DNA from: JAAYXS01 sp043820985
GTDB taxonomy: Bacteria; Planctomycetota; Phycisphaerae; UBA1845; Fen-1342
Length of the DNA stretch: 64,000 bases
Assembly: GCA_043820985.1 (NCBI GenBank)
Contig: JBDRDH010000123.1
Coordinates: forward strand, 3,648 to 67,647
Direction: 5' to 3'
The notes beneath the pieces are model-generated. The model searched no databases. It saw only the letters and a program-made list of their open reading frames with translations, and had not been told where the DNA came from. Each line of letters opens with the position of its first letter. Within the stretch, counting starts at the first letter, position 1. Shown piece after piece: positions 52,258 through 60,904 of the stretch. Made by a program: the position numbers and the translations under genes.

Positions 52258-52465
52258 TCATCCTCGCGGTTTTCCCTGACCGCTTCCGCCGCGCTGGAAC
52301 CTCACGCGGTGGCTCTTCTGATCCACGGTGACAGCAAAATCCCTGAGTAAGCGTGAACCGATATTGCCGGCGTCATATTTCAGCATCGGCCCGAGATCCG
52401 TGAAGTCGATCCGGGGGTTCTTCCACTCGTGCTTGCCAAGTTTGAGCACCACTTCAACCTGGGCC
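52258..52465 (-). pseudogene. C-terminal remnant of a retropepsin-like aspartyl protease gene
   Basis: The minus-strand frame reads AQVEVVLKLGKHEW and then GPMLKYDAGNIGSRLLRDFAVTVDQKSHRVRF. The pattern Gly, two residues, Leu-Leu-x-x-Phe-x-Val-Thr-x-Asp, then Arg-Val-Arg-Phe is the usual end of planctomycete aspartyl-protease-like proteins. The frame loses the similarity where GGCCGCTAC repeats begin at about 52466, and no catalytic DTG can be found upstream. I read it as a gene whose 5' part was replaced or destroyed by repeat DNA. Confidence 0.5.
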
Positions 52466-52755
52466 GGAGGTCGGGCCGCTACGGGACGGCCGGCGGCTCG
52501 CAGGCCGATTTTTGGAGTAGCGTTGCCAGTGTCCTGCGTCCCCGAACCAAGCCCGAAGCGCCAGCGAGGGTAAACCTCTGGTTACGCAGAAGCGATCTCA
52601 ATACTCGTTTGCTCTTGTATATCCTACGGCCGCCACAGAGGGCGGCCGCTACGGGACGGCCGACACGGAGGTCGGGCCGCTACGGGACGGCTGGTGAACC
52701 GCCGAGCCGCCGGCCGCTACAATTGACGGCCGCCACAGAGGGCGGCCGCTACGGG
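52466..52755. repeat. Cluster of GGCCGCTAC repeats next to purB
   Basis: At least five elements are packed in 290 bases. Two are identical 29-base copies, CGGCCGCCACAGAGGGCGGC continuing to CGGG, at 52627-52655 and 52727-52755, exactly 100 bases apart. An AGCCCGAAGCGCCAGCGAGGG element is at about 52551-52571. The last copy abuts the purB stop codon (52756-52758). Confidence 0.9.
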
Positions 52756-54216
52756 TCAGACGTGGAGATCGGCCTGGGGGGGCTTGGTGCGTTCGTATTT
52801 TCTGAGGACTGGGGCGACGACGCGGCGGAGGAATTCGCGGGTTTGTTGGGGGGCCAGGCCGATGTAGCGTTGAGGGTCAAGCACGCGTTGCCATTTGATG
52901 CCGGCGAATGCCTCATCAGCTTTCAGGCGCTCGATCAGATCGTTGGGCCGGCCGTGGGTTTTGACCTGCTCGCCGGCGGCCTGGCTGTGTTGGCGGATGC
53001 GTTCGTGTAAATCCTGGCGATCGCCGCCGGCGGCCACCCCCGCCATCAGGATGTCCTCGCTGGCGATGAACGGCAGTTCGGCCCGGATATGCGTCGCCAG
53101 CGACGCCGGATAAACCACCAGGCCATCGAAGATGTTCTGCAACAGCATGGCCAGCGCATCGGCGGTAAGGAACGCCTGCGGCATGACCAGGCGCTTGTTA
53201 CTCGAATCGTCCAGCGTACGTTCGAGCATTTGCGCGGCGAGCGTGTTATACGCCGAGGTGACCAGGCTCATCAGGAAACGTGCCAGACCAGTGGCGCGCT
53301 CGGCCCGCATGGGATTGCGTTTATACGGCATCGACGAACTGCCGACCTGCTTGTTCTCGAAGGGCTCGTCAATCGCCTTGAGCATGGACAAGAGACGCAG
53401 GTCGTTACAAATCTTGTGTACGCCGGCGGCGAAGGTTCCCAGTACCGTCAATACCTCCAAATCGACTTTGCGCGAATAGGTTTGCCCGGTCACCGGATAA
53501 CATTTTTTGAAATCCAGTTGGCGGGCGAAGATCCGCTCCATCTTTTGTACGCGCGCCGCCGTGCCCAGCAACTTCAAAAAGGACGCCTGCGTGCCGGTGG
53601 CCCCGCGCAGCCCGCGACACAGCAAGCCGCGCCGCGTTTTGCTCCAGTTGCGTAGATCACCGACCAGATCGTTGAGCCAGAGCGTTCCGCGTTTGCCCAG
53701 GGTGGTCAATTGAGCCGGCTGCAAGTGGGTAAAGCCGAGCGCCGGGAGGTCGGCATACTGTTCACAGAAGCGCGCCAGGCTGCGTATCACTCCTACCAGT
53801 CGCCGTTCGAGCAGCTCAAAAGCCTGGCGCATCAGCATCAGGTCGGCGTTATCAACCACATCCATGCTGGTCATACCCAGGTGGATAATCGGCCGTGCCG
53901 ACGGGGCGGCGTCGGCGAAAGCATGGATGTGGGCCATGACATCGTGACGCAGGCGACGTTCGTAGCGGGCCGCGGCTTTGAAATCGATATCCTCAATAGC
54001 GTTAGTCATGGCCCGAATCTGGCCGGCCTTGATCGGCAGACCGAGTTCACGCTGCGCCAGGGCGGCCGCTACCCAGATCTTGCGCCAGGTCGTGCAACGC
54101 GTCTGGGAACTCCATAAACGGATCATCTCCGCCGATGCATAGCGCGTCGCCAGGGGGTGTTCGTAGGTATCCTGTGGCTTGACCGCCGCTGCGCGTCCGC
54201 GTTTCGTCCGTGCCAT
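52756..54216 (-). CDS. purB: Adenylosuccinate lyase
   Basis: The 486-residue enzyme acts twice in purine synthesis, removing fumarate from SAICAR and from adenylosuccinate. Family signatures are clear: HLGMTSMDVVDNADL, FTHLQPAQLTTLGKR and the hallmark GSSSMPYKRNPM. An Ala/Arg/Lys-rich N-terminus of about 15 residues precedes the domain. The length and the signature context are closer to the longer, eukaryote-like form than to the E. coli enzyme. It starts 3 bases after the stop of the upstream PLP-enzyme gene, so the two are co-transcribed. A repeat borders its stop codon. Confidence 0.94.
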   Translation of the reverse strand: MARTKRGRAAAVKPQDTYEHPLATRYASAEMIRLWSSQTRCTTWRKIWVAAALAQRELGLPIKAGQIRAMTNAIEDIDFKAAARYERRLRHDVMAHIHAFADAAPSARPIIHLGMTSMDVVDNADLMLMRQAFELLERRLVGVIRSLARFCEQYADLPALGFTHLQPAQLTTLGKRGTLWLNDLVGDLRNWSKTRRGLLCRGLRGATGTQASFLKLLGTAARVQKMERIFARQLDFKKCYPVTGQTYSRKVDLEVLTVLGTFAAGVHKICNDLRLLSMLKAIDEPFENKQVGSSSMPYKRNPMRAERATGLARFLMSLVTSAYNTLAAQMLERTLDDSSNKRLVMPQAFLTADALAMLLQNIFDGLVVYPASLATHIRAELPFIASEDILMAGVAAGGDRQDLHERIRQHSQAAGEQVKTHGRPNDLIERLKADEAFAGIKWQRVLDPQRYIGLAPQQTREFLRRVVAPVLRKYERTKPPQADLHV

Positions 54217-54219
54217 GAG

Positions 54220-55437
54220 CTACCCTTCCAGAGCTTGCTTCAAATCGGCCCGCAGGTCAGCGGTGGCCTCCAGCCCAACATGCAAGCGGACCAGCCAGAC
54301 CGGCTCCTGTGTCGATTTGGCGTAGAGTGTGCCTCCCAGGATCAGACTCTCGTAGCCGCCCCAACTGACGCCGATGCTGAAAAGCCGGGTGCGGTCCATC
54401 ACGCGGAAGACGGCGGCCTGTGATTGATCCACCAGCTCGAAGCTGAATAGGCTGGCATAACCCTTGAGCTGCCGCAGAGCCACGGCATGCTGGGGATGAC
54501 TCTCCAGGCCGGGATGATGCACCCGGCGAACCGTGGGATGATCCTCCAGAAAGTGTGCCAGGGCCAGGGCCGAAGCCTGATGCTGCTCCATGCGTATTTT
54601 CAGCGTGCGCAGGCCGCGCGTTAACAGCCAGGCCGCGAAGGGATCGGCGACGGAGCCCAGTAGTTCCACCTCGCGAAAGACGTGCTTGCGCAGTTCCTCA
54701 CCGCGACCGGCGACTATCCCCCCCACCACGTCACTGTGGCCGCCAATGTACTTCGTCGCACTGTGCACGACGAGGTCGCAACCCAGATCCAGCGGCTGCT
54801 GGAAATAGGGCGTGGCCCAGGAGTTGTCGAGGGCGGTGATGATCCCACGCGTCCGCGCTTCGGCGGCAATGGGCGCGATATCCGGCATCTCGAAGTATCC
54901 GCTGGTGGGACTTTCCAGGTAGACCAGGCGCGTCTCCGGTCGCATGGCCGCCAGATAATCAGCCGGATCACAGCTATCGATAAAGGTGGTCTCGACGCCG
55001 AAGCGCGGCAGGTAGTAGCGCAGGTAGCGCTGCGTAGGCCAGTAGACGCCGGCCGTGGCGACAACATGAGCACCGGAGAATACACAGGCATTGATCGCCG
55101 AACTGACCGCCCCCATGCCCGAAGACGTGGCAAAAGACCAGTCGCCCTTCTCCAGCCGGGCGAGCTTGGCTTCGAGCGTGGCAGTGCCGGGATTGCCGAC
55201 CCGCGTGTACTCGTAATACGGGCTCTCCGGATCGTAGCGGGATTCCCAGGCTTGCGTGTCCGGGTACACGAAAGTGGAGGTCTGGTAAATCGGCAACGCC
55301 GCCGCGCCGCGATGCGCGGCACGATCCTCGGCGTAATGGGCGCAGATGGTCTCGAAACCTGCTCCGGGTACCGGGTCCTCGCCGCGCACTCGTGGTTTGA
55401 CCGGGTGGCATTCTGGATCGAATTCATGCTCGTTCAT
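54220..55437 (-). CDS. Cys/Met-metabolism PLP enzyme (cystathionine gamma-synthase/lyase type)
   Basis: The 405-residue enzyme belongs to the Cys/Met metabolism PLP family. It has YEYTRVGNPGTATLEAKLA, SSGMGAVSSAI, YLESPTSGYFEMPDI, ALDNSWATPYFQQPLDLG and the PLP-lysine motif SATKYIGGHSD. Enzymes of this type make or split cystathionine or use O-acyl-homoserine; the exact reaction cannot be decided here. The ATG at 55437 was chosen; a GTG two codons earlier is possible. It lies 31 bases after the amidohydrolase gene and 3 bases before purB. Confidence 0.9.
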   Translation of the reverse strand: MNEHEFDPECHPVKPRVRGEDPVPGAGFETICAHYAEDRAAHRGAAALPIYQTSTFVYPDTQAWESRYDPESPYYEYTRVGNPGTATLEAKLARLEKGDWSFATSSGMGAVSSAINACVFSGAHVVATAGVYWPTQRYLRYYLPRFGVETTFIDSCDPADYLAAMRPETRLVYLESPTSGYFEMPDIAPIAAEARTRGIITALDNSWATPYFQQPLDLGCDLVVHSATKYIGGHSDVVGGIVAGRGEELRKHVFREVELLGSVADPFAAWLLTRGLRTLKIRMEQHQASALALAHFLEDHPTVRRVHHPGLESHPQHAVALRQLKGYASLFSFELVDQSQAAVFRVMDRTRLFSIGVSWGGYESLILGGTLYAKSTQEPVWLVRLHVGLEATADLRADLKQALEG

Positions 55438-55468
55438 GGACACAGCGTCGCCGCTTTGCCGCTCGCGG

Positions 55469-56566
55469 TCAAGATGCCGCCGCCTGGGTAAAGTAGTTCA
55501 CATGTGGCATTAACCGGGCCGCCCGGTGAAAAACGATTTCATTGAAACCCAAGTGACGATAGATCTTCAGCGCCCGCTGCGGCCAGGATGTCTCCAGCAT
55601 GATTTGGCGATATTGCGCGCCCAGATCGCGCCATAAACGCAGTGCTAAAAAGGGTACTGGAAAATCCGAGCCGAACAGAAGCTTGCCGTGCAATTCCGGC
55701 ATGCGGACCAAGCGGCGCAGCCAGGGTACCTTGCCCCAGACTGCCAGGGCGGAAATATCCGCATAGAGTGGTTCTTTGGCGAATTCTCCACGCAGGGCGT
55801 CAATCAGCAGGCGACAAGATTGACTGCTGCCCAACGGCGTTACCGGAGTAGCCACATGGGGCACGATAACCGTGGGCATCCGGCCTTCACCCTTTAACCG
55901 CAGCAGAACTTCCAGAAAAGGCTTGATTGGAACAAACTTGCGATGCTGCGTTGCCAGAGTGAATTCCTCGCCGTAATGCACGAGTAACGGCAATCCCAGC
56001 TCGGCACAATGTCGCAACACGCGCAGCGTCCGTTCATCCTGGCAGTCGATGTTCTGGTGTTGTGGGATCCACTTCAGCAGGCAGGCGCCACCCTGGAACA
56101 CTTCATCAATACACTCAAGGGCATTAGCGCGATACGGGTGTACCGAAGCGCCAAAGAGATAGTTACGTGGCCAGCGCTGACATGCCGCGCGCACGAAGGT
56201 GTTCGACGTGTACATATCGTTGCCGAACTGCCCGCGATGTATCGGGCGTGGCGATCGTCGCCCGGCATCATCATGGTAGTCATCGAACGCCAGCAGAACG
56301 GTACGCTCAACCGGACCGGGCACGCGCAGATGTCGCCCGTACCAGGCTTCCAATTGACGATCGAGTTCCGCGCCGGGTTCGAGTCGCGGATCCAACCCAT
56401 AGAAGCGTTGCAGGATTGGCGTGGTTGGCCGTCGCAACACGCGTGGCGCCAGCCAGGAGTCATACGCTGGTCCGTCGTCGTTTTCGCGGGGCTCAAAAGA
56501 GAAACGATCGCCCACTGCTGCCAGTCGTTGTGTGAACGTGTAATGACAATGAATGTCAACGATCAT
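55469..56566 (-). CDS. Amidohydrolase-family TIM-barrel hydrolase
   Basis: The 365-residue protein opens with VDIHCHYT, the HxH metal motif of the amidohydrolase superfamily, and continues with GASVHPYRANA, LGLPLLVHYGEEF, TVIVPHVATP and LLFGSDFPVP near the C-terminus. This is the PF04909-like pattern of metal-dependent hydrolases and decarboxylases. The substrate is unknown. The start follows directly on the stop of the upstream membrane-protein gene with no gap. It belongs to a run of minus-strand genes ending with purB. Confidence 0.82.
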   Translation of the reverse strand: MIVDIHCHYTFTQRLAAVGDRFSFEPRENDDGPAYDSWLAPRVLRRPTTPILQRFYGLDPRLEPGAELDRQLEAWYGRHLRVPGPVERTVLLAFDDYHDDAGRRSPRPIHRGQFGNDMYTSNTFVRAACQRWPRNYLFGASVHPYRANALECIDEVFQGGACLLKWIPQHQNIDCQDERTLRVLRHCAELGLPLLVHYGEEFTLATQHRKFVPIKPFLEVLLRLKGEGRMPTVIVPHVATPVTPLGSSQSCRLLIDALRGEFAKEPLYADISALAVWGKVPWLRRLVRMPELHGKLLFGSDFPVPFLALRLWRDLGAQYRQIMLETSWPQRALKIYRHLGFNEIVFHRAARLMPHVNYFTQAAAS

Positions 56567-57370
56567 CTAACGCTCGTCGTTCTCATCCGGGCGTTCACGT
56601 TCGGCCCATTCGGCCAACTCGTCGGCCAGGCTTTCCGGGGCGCTGTGTTCGGCTCGCAACAGCCGCACATCACGACGCTCGCCACTTCGGCTCGCGCGCC
56701 AGATTAACCAGAAGGTCACCAGTACGCCGACCAGCGCGGCGGCCAGCAGCCAGCGCCAGTCCAGTTTGGATTCGGTGGTCACGGCTCCCAGAACACTGAC
56801 GGCGGTCGGGCCGGGTGCCACCAGCAGCGCCGCCAGGCCTTCCTTTTTCGATTTAGTCGGGTAGCGGTTGATCTTCACGAAATATCCGGTGACGCGGATC
56901 GTGGCGCTGAGCGGCAGGTCGCTGACATCATTGGTGAAGATAATCGTGACTGACATGGCCTGATCGGCACGCCGCAACTCCACCTGCCAAAGCTGCTCCA
57001 GCTCGGGATGGCGCGTCACTTTGTAAGGATCTTTGTTGCGTCCGATCAGGCCCTCGATTGTGATCGGCAACCCACGATAATCGGCCGGGCGCTCCAGCAA
57101 TACGCGCCAGTCATCAATAATGAGCGGATCGCGCGTGTGGCCCGGCGCCTGGGGATTTTCTTTAACGTAAGCCACCAACTCGTAAAACGCGGGGTGATCG
57201 AAGTCGAAGGAGAAATCTTCAATCTCCGCCAGGCTGAGCAGTAGTCGGGCCGGTAGTTCCTCCGTTGGACTGGTTGAGGTCAGTGGTTGCGCAACCTGGG
57301 CGCGGGCGGCGGTGAGACCATACACCGACAGCAGGAGTGATATACTCAAAAATCGCCGTCTTCGTCCCAT
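56567..57370 (-). CDS. Secreted or membrane-anchored protein of unknown function
   Basis: The 267-residue product has an N-terminal signal-like helix (FLSISLLLSVYGLTAARA) and one transmembrane helix near residues 209-227 (WLLAAALVGVLVTFWLIW), then a charged tail. The central part, LIIDDWRVLLERPADYRGLPITIEGLIGRNKDP, may form an OB-like or SH3-like domain, as in small nucleic-acid or protein binders, but this is a guess. It overlaps the preceding gene by 25 bases and touches the amidohydrolase start, so it is co-transcribed. I do not recognise the family. Confidence 0.65.
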   Translation of the reverse strand: MGRRRRFLSISLLLSVYGLTAARAQVAQPLTSTSPTEELPARLLLSLAEIEDFSFDFDHPAFYELVAYVKENPQAPGHTRDPLIIDDWRVLLERPADYRGLPITIEGLIGRNKDPYKVTRHPELEQLWQVELRRADQAMSVTIIFTNDVSDLPLSATIRVTGYFVKINRYPTKSKKEGLAALLVAPGPTAVSVLGAVTTESKLDWRWLLAAALVGVLVTFWLIWRASRSGERRDVRLLRAEHSAPESLADELAEWAERERPDENDER

Positions 57371-57981
57371 GGATAACTAGGCGCGGATGTAGTTGGGGCG
57401 GAGGTGGTAGTAACTGGTTCTTCCTCCGCGCCCGGCTGGAACTCGGACGGGGCAGGTAACATGCGCCACTCACCATCCTCCTTGAGAACCAGAATGGCAA
57501 CGCGGTTGTTCTTCTGGCGTAAACGAGCCTTACTCTCGGGCTGAAATTCCACCGTACCGATCACCAGGTAAATTTCATCCGCCAGGCGCGGCAAGCTGAC
57601 CGGTTCAACGGAATCGATAATTAGTGCGCGAATGGAAAAAAACACGGCCTGGAAGCGATCCCGGCTCTCCGGATCGCGTCTATAGCTCACCAGCCGGCGA
57701 TAACCGCCGTAGTCCCCCGCCAGGCAGGTTTCCAGGAAGGTGCGCATGAAAGCGGTGATTTCGGGATATTGCCGATCCAATCCGTCCGCGAAGTTGTATG
57801 CGGGCTTCTCGTCCGGGCGCGGGACCAGTTCGCGGATGACATTTACCGGAATTGCGGTTCCGGATGAGTCTGAGAGCGGCGAGCCACTGGACCACAAGCC
57901 GGTGGCCCATGAGGCGATCAATGCCAGGAGCACAATGAGCCCCAGGACCTCCCACCGACTTATACCCGCTCGCAATGTCAT
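57346..57981 (-). CDS. Single-pass membrane protein of unknown function
   Basis: The 211-residue product has one N-terminal helix (VLGLIVLLALIASWATGLW) and a soluble domain that includes GLDRQYPEITAFMRTFLETCLAGDYGGYRRLVSYRRDP. The layout suggests a nuclear-transport-factor-2-like fold, where a helical start is followed by a curved sheet, but no family signature is clear. The tail is Thr/Ser/Pro-rich and acidic. It overlaps the next gene by 25 bases, a sign of coupled translation. The pair may form an envelope complex. Confidence 0.62.
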   Translation of the reverse strand: MTLRAGISRWEVLGLIVLLALIASWATGLWSSGSPLSDSSGTAIPVNVIRELVPRPDEKPAYNFADGLDRQYPEITAFMRTFLETCLAGDYGGYRRLVSYRRDPESRDRFQAVFFSIRALIIDSVEPVSLPRLADEIYLVIGTVEFQPESKARLRQKNNRVAILVLKEDGEWRMLPAPSEFQPGAEEEPVTTTSAPTTSAPSYPWDEDGDF

Positions 57982-58041
57982 ACACCTGTTCTCCAGCTCA
58001 TATCCGCACGGGCAGATGTTACCTGATCGCCGCTGAATTCG

Positions 58042-59196
58042 CTATCCACGCCGGGCGTAGCGCACGGCTTGCTTGAGCCAGGTGACGACCGCCGGAGGAT
58101 GTTCCTCCACATGCTCGAAGTCGAAGAATTCCATGCCCACCTTGGCGGCAATCGATACGCCGCGTACCAACGTATCCGCACTGGTCAACTCCGGGCTGAC
58201 CACCGACATACACACACCGTCACTGCCACTGATGTGCGCCATCTTGAGCGGGTATTCGAGCACTTCCGGAGACATGCTCAATGGGTTGACACGCGTTATC
58301 AATTGGCACCCCGGCCATGATCCTCCGGGCGGAAGATTGGATTCACTCGGGTCGCCTCCGACGACGATCACCCGCGTGTTGCCCAGCGATTCGGCCACAC
58401 GGCCCACCCACTCCCGGCAATCATCACCGCGCGCCGCGCTATGTGGTGCGAAACGGGGCGCGTAGTTCTGACCGCCATCGTCACCCTCAATTACGTCGCC
58501 CGGATCGCACCGAGCTACCGCGGCGAGATAGTCACGTACCGCTTCCGCCGCACCATCGGCGTCGACGGCTGCGGCGTTCGCCAGTTGTCGGCACGCCGAG
58601 CAGAAGCACAGTTCGGCCGCCGTGCCACTCAGCGTCCACTGTTGCAGTACCGGCCGCGGCACACCCGGGAGGGGCTCGGTAGGCTCGATATGCTCCAACT
58701 CAAAGCCGGCCGGTTCATAGCGGGCCAGGTCATTCAGCGTGGCACGCAACAGCTCGCGGAAGTTGGGGCTGCAAACACAAGGACCCCGCTCCGGCAGTTC
58801 AGTCCCCCAGGCGTCACGCCGCCGCATGCCGGCGGCCTGCCCGGCCAGGCCAGGCACCGCCGGTAGCGCAATCCGCAGGATCAGCTTGAGCCCCTGCCGA
58901 TCGGCGTACTCTTGCACGTTCGCCAGTACGTCGCGCGTACCGCACCATTTCGCCACGCGCGGCTTGACGCCCGCCGCGGCATACAGCTTCGCTTGTGGCT
59001 GGAAGTGCCAGCCACCTTCGGTATGAAAGTGCGGCGATTCGAAGCCGCCACCCAGGCGGAATTGGGTCACTTCACCCGTGACCACGGGGACGGTCAGATG
59101 GTCGATGCCCACTTCGCCAACCACGCTGTCGAGTAGATTGTCCGCGGCTCGTGAGTGGTTCCAGAGCGGGTACACCAGTCCAAAATCAGCAGCCAT
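58042..59196 (-). CDS. TIM-barrel-like protein of unknown function
   Basis: The 384-residue protein starts MAADFGLVYPLWNHSRAADN and contains blocks resembling a glycosidase-type barrel: GLKLILRIALPAVPGLA, ERGPCVCSPNFRELLRATLNDLARYEPAGFELEHIEPTEP, CFCSACRQLANAA and RVIVVGGDPSE. The CxC and CxxC motifs (PCVCSPN, CFCSACRQ) recall hypothetical planctomycete proteins with glycosyl hydrolase-like barrels, where such residues bind metal or are structural. There is no signal peptide. It is the first gene of the minus-strand group and is divergent from the phosphomannomutase gene. A function cannot be given. Confidence 0.65.
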   Translation of the reverse strand: MAADFGLVYPLWNHSRAADNLLDSVVGEVGIDHLTVPVVTGEVTQFRLGGGFESPHFHTEGGWHFQPQAKLYAAAGVKPRVAKWCGTRDVLANVQEYADRQGLKLILRIALPAVPGLAGQAAGMRRRDAWGTELPERGPCVCSPNFRELLRATLNDLARYEPAGFELEHIEPTEPLPGVPRPVLQQWTLSGTAAELCFCSACRQLANAAAVDADGAAEAVRDYLAAVARCDPGDVIEGDDGGQNYAPRFAPHSAARGDDCREWVGRVAESLGNTRVIVVGGDPSESNLPPGGSWPGCQLITRVNPLSMSPEVLEYPLKMAHISGSDGVCMSVVSPELTSADTLVRGVSIAAKVGMEFFDFEHVEEHPPAVVTWLKQAVRYARRG

Positions 59197-59296
59197 AGTG
59201 CCCAGATCCTCCGAACTTCACGAACTGGATTTCAACATTGTGCTTAAGGGTAGCCCATTAGAGGCTACTCTGCTAGCATGCCCCACGGATACCTGC

Positions 59297-60904
59297 ATGG
59301 AGGCCATGGTCGTGCCGGAAACACCTGAAGAATACAACCGCTACTGTCCAGATGAACAGGATGTGCCCATTTCGGATGCGATTTGTCTCGGCCGCAGACG
59401 GGCCAACTTCCATAAGTGTTCTGGCTGTCAATTCAATGATGACGAGCAGGGCCGACCTTCCTTCGCGGCGGAGATTCTCAAGCGTAAGCAACCTCCGGTT
59501 CCGCAAATGCAATTTGCCGAGGACGAAATGATCGGAAAAGTGTTCAAGGCCTACGATGTCCGCGCCACCGTTCCCGACATGTTAAACGAGGACGTTGCCT
59601 GGCGAATCGGCAATGCCACGGCCCAGTTCCTGCGTTCCTCGTTGGGCGGGTACGATCGTAGCGACCCCAAGATGAACACTCTGATCGTGGGCCGTGACAT
59701 GCGCAAACACAGCCCCGCTCTGTCACAGGCCTTTACCGAGGGTGCCCAGGCCATCGGCACCCAGGTGGTCGATATCGGCATGGTCGATACGTGCCAGGTC
59801 TACTTCGCGACCAACCACATGCCCTGCTGCGGCGGAGTCCAGACGACCGCCAGCCACAATCCGGCCAACTACAACGGCTTCAAAATTTGTGGTCCCAAGG
59901 GTAAGCCGATCGGGGCCGAAACCGGACTGAAAGAGATCGAGCGCATCGCCAAGGCCATCTCGCGCCATGAAGTCCCCGACGTCCCCAAGGTGCGTTTGGT
60001 AGACCTTTCAGCCGAATATCGCGCGTACTTACACAAGTTCCTCCAGGATCCACGGCCGCTGAAAGTCGCCGTCGATGCCTCCAACGGCATGGCCGGCCGC
60101 TGGTTCCCGATCCTCTTTGATGGTGTGTTTAATCTGGATATTATCCCGCTGAACTTCGAGCACAAGGGCGAATTCGTGCATCCGCCTAATCCACTCGTGC
60201 CGGCCAACCTCGAACAACTGCGGACCGCCGTGCGCGAGCAGAACGCCGACTTCGGCGTCTGTTTCGACGGTGATGCCGACCGTTGCATGCTGGTGGACGA
60301 GAATGCCGACATCGTTCGTTGCGATCTGATCACCGCCTTGCTGGCCGGCGAATATCTCCGCCAGTACCCGGGATCGGCAGTGGTATACGATCTGCGCTCC
60401 AGCCGCGTGGTGCCCGAACAAATCAAGAAGCTCGGCGGCGTGCCCAAGCGCGAACGCGTGGGGCATGTCTTCATGAAACGCACCATGGCCGAAAACAACG
60501 GCATCTTTGGCGGCGAACTCAGCGGGCATTTCTATTTCCGCGATTTCTTCTACTGCGACTCCGGCATGCTGGCGTTTATCGCGGTGGTGAACCTGTTGAC
60601 CCGCAGCGGCCATGCCCTCTCCGACCTGCTGCGGCCATTGGAAAAGTACGTCGCCAGCGGCGAACGCAACTTCGAGAATGATGACAAGAAAGGCACGTTC
60701 AAACTCCTGGCACAAGACTATCCCGACGCCGAGATCGATTACCTCGACGGCATCACCGTCCAGTATCCCGAATGGTGGTTCAACGTGCGGGCCTCCAATA
60801 CCGAGCCCCTGCTGCGGCTGAACATGGAAGCCGCCAACACCGACCTGTTGCAGAGCAAGCTCGACGAGCTGGCCCCACGGCTCGGTACGCCGGTGGCGCA
60901 CTGA
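59297..60904 (+). CDS. Phosphomannomutase/phosphoglucomutase with a cysteine-rich N-terminal extension
   Basis: The 535-residue enzyme contains the whole alpha-D-phosphohexomutase domain from about residue 78 (MIGKVFKAYDVR): the phosphoserine loop TASHNPANYNGFK, the metal loop DGDADRC, the sugar-binding GGELSGHFYF and the phosphate-binding RASNTEPLLRLN. It interconverts sugar 1- and 6-phosphates to supply precursors such as mannose-1-phosphate. The first 77 residues are unusual: Cys17, Cys30, Cys41 and Cys44 (KCSGC) suggest a zinc-binding knuckle. The start is uncertain; the ATG at 59297 keeps all four Cys, and GTG at 59198 or ATG at 59306 are alternatives. It overlaps the next gene by one base. 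Confidence 0.88.
   Translation: MEAMVVPETPEEYNRYCPDEQDVPISDAICLGRRRANFHKCSGCQFNDDEQGRPSFAAEILKRKQPPVPQMQFAEDEMIGKVFKAYDVRATVPDMLNEDVAWRIGNATAQFLRSSLGGYDRSDPKMNTLIVGRDMRKHSPALSQAFTEGAQAIGTQVVDIGMVDTCQVYFATNHMPCCGGVQTTASHNPANYNGFKICGPKGKPIGAETGLKEIERIAKAISRHEVPDVPKVRLVDLSAEYRAYLHKFLQDPRPLKVAVDASNGMAGRWFPILFDGVFNLDIIPLNFEHKGEFVHPPNPLVPANLEQLRTAVREQNADFGVCFDGDADRCMLVDENADIVRCDLITALLAGEYLRQYPGSAVVYDLRSSRVVPEQIKKLGGVPKRERVGHVFMKRTMAENNGIFGGELSGHFYFRDFFYCDSGMLAFIAVVNLLTRSGHALSDLLRPLEKYVASGERNFENDDKKGTFKLLAQDYPDAEIDYLDGITVQYPEWWFNVRASNTEPLLRLNMEAANTDLLQSKLDELAPRLGTPVAH

Noticed and set aside
54682..55491. A 269-codon plus-strand frame
   Set aside because: It is opposite the PLP-enzyme gene with its SATKYIGGH motif; the plus-strand product has no recognisable feature.
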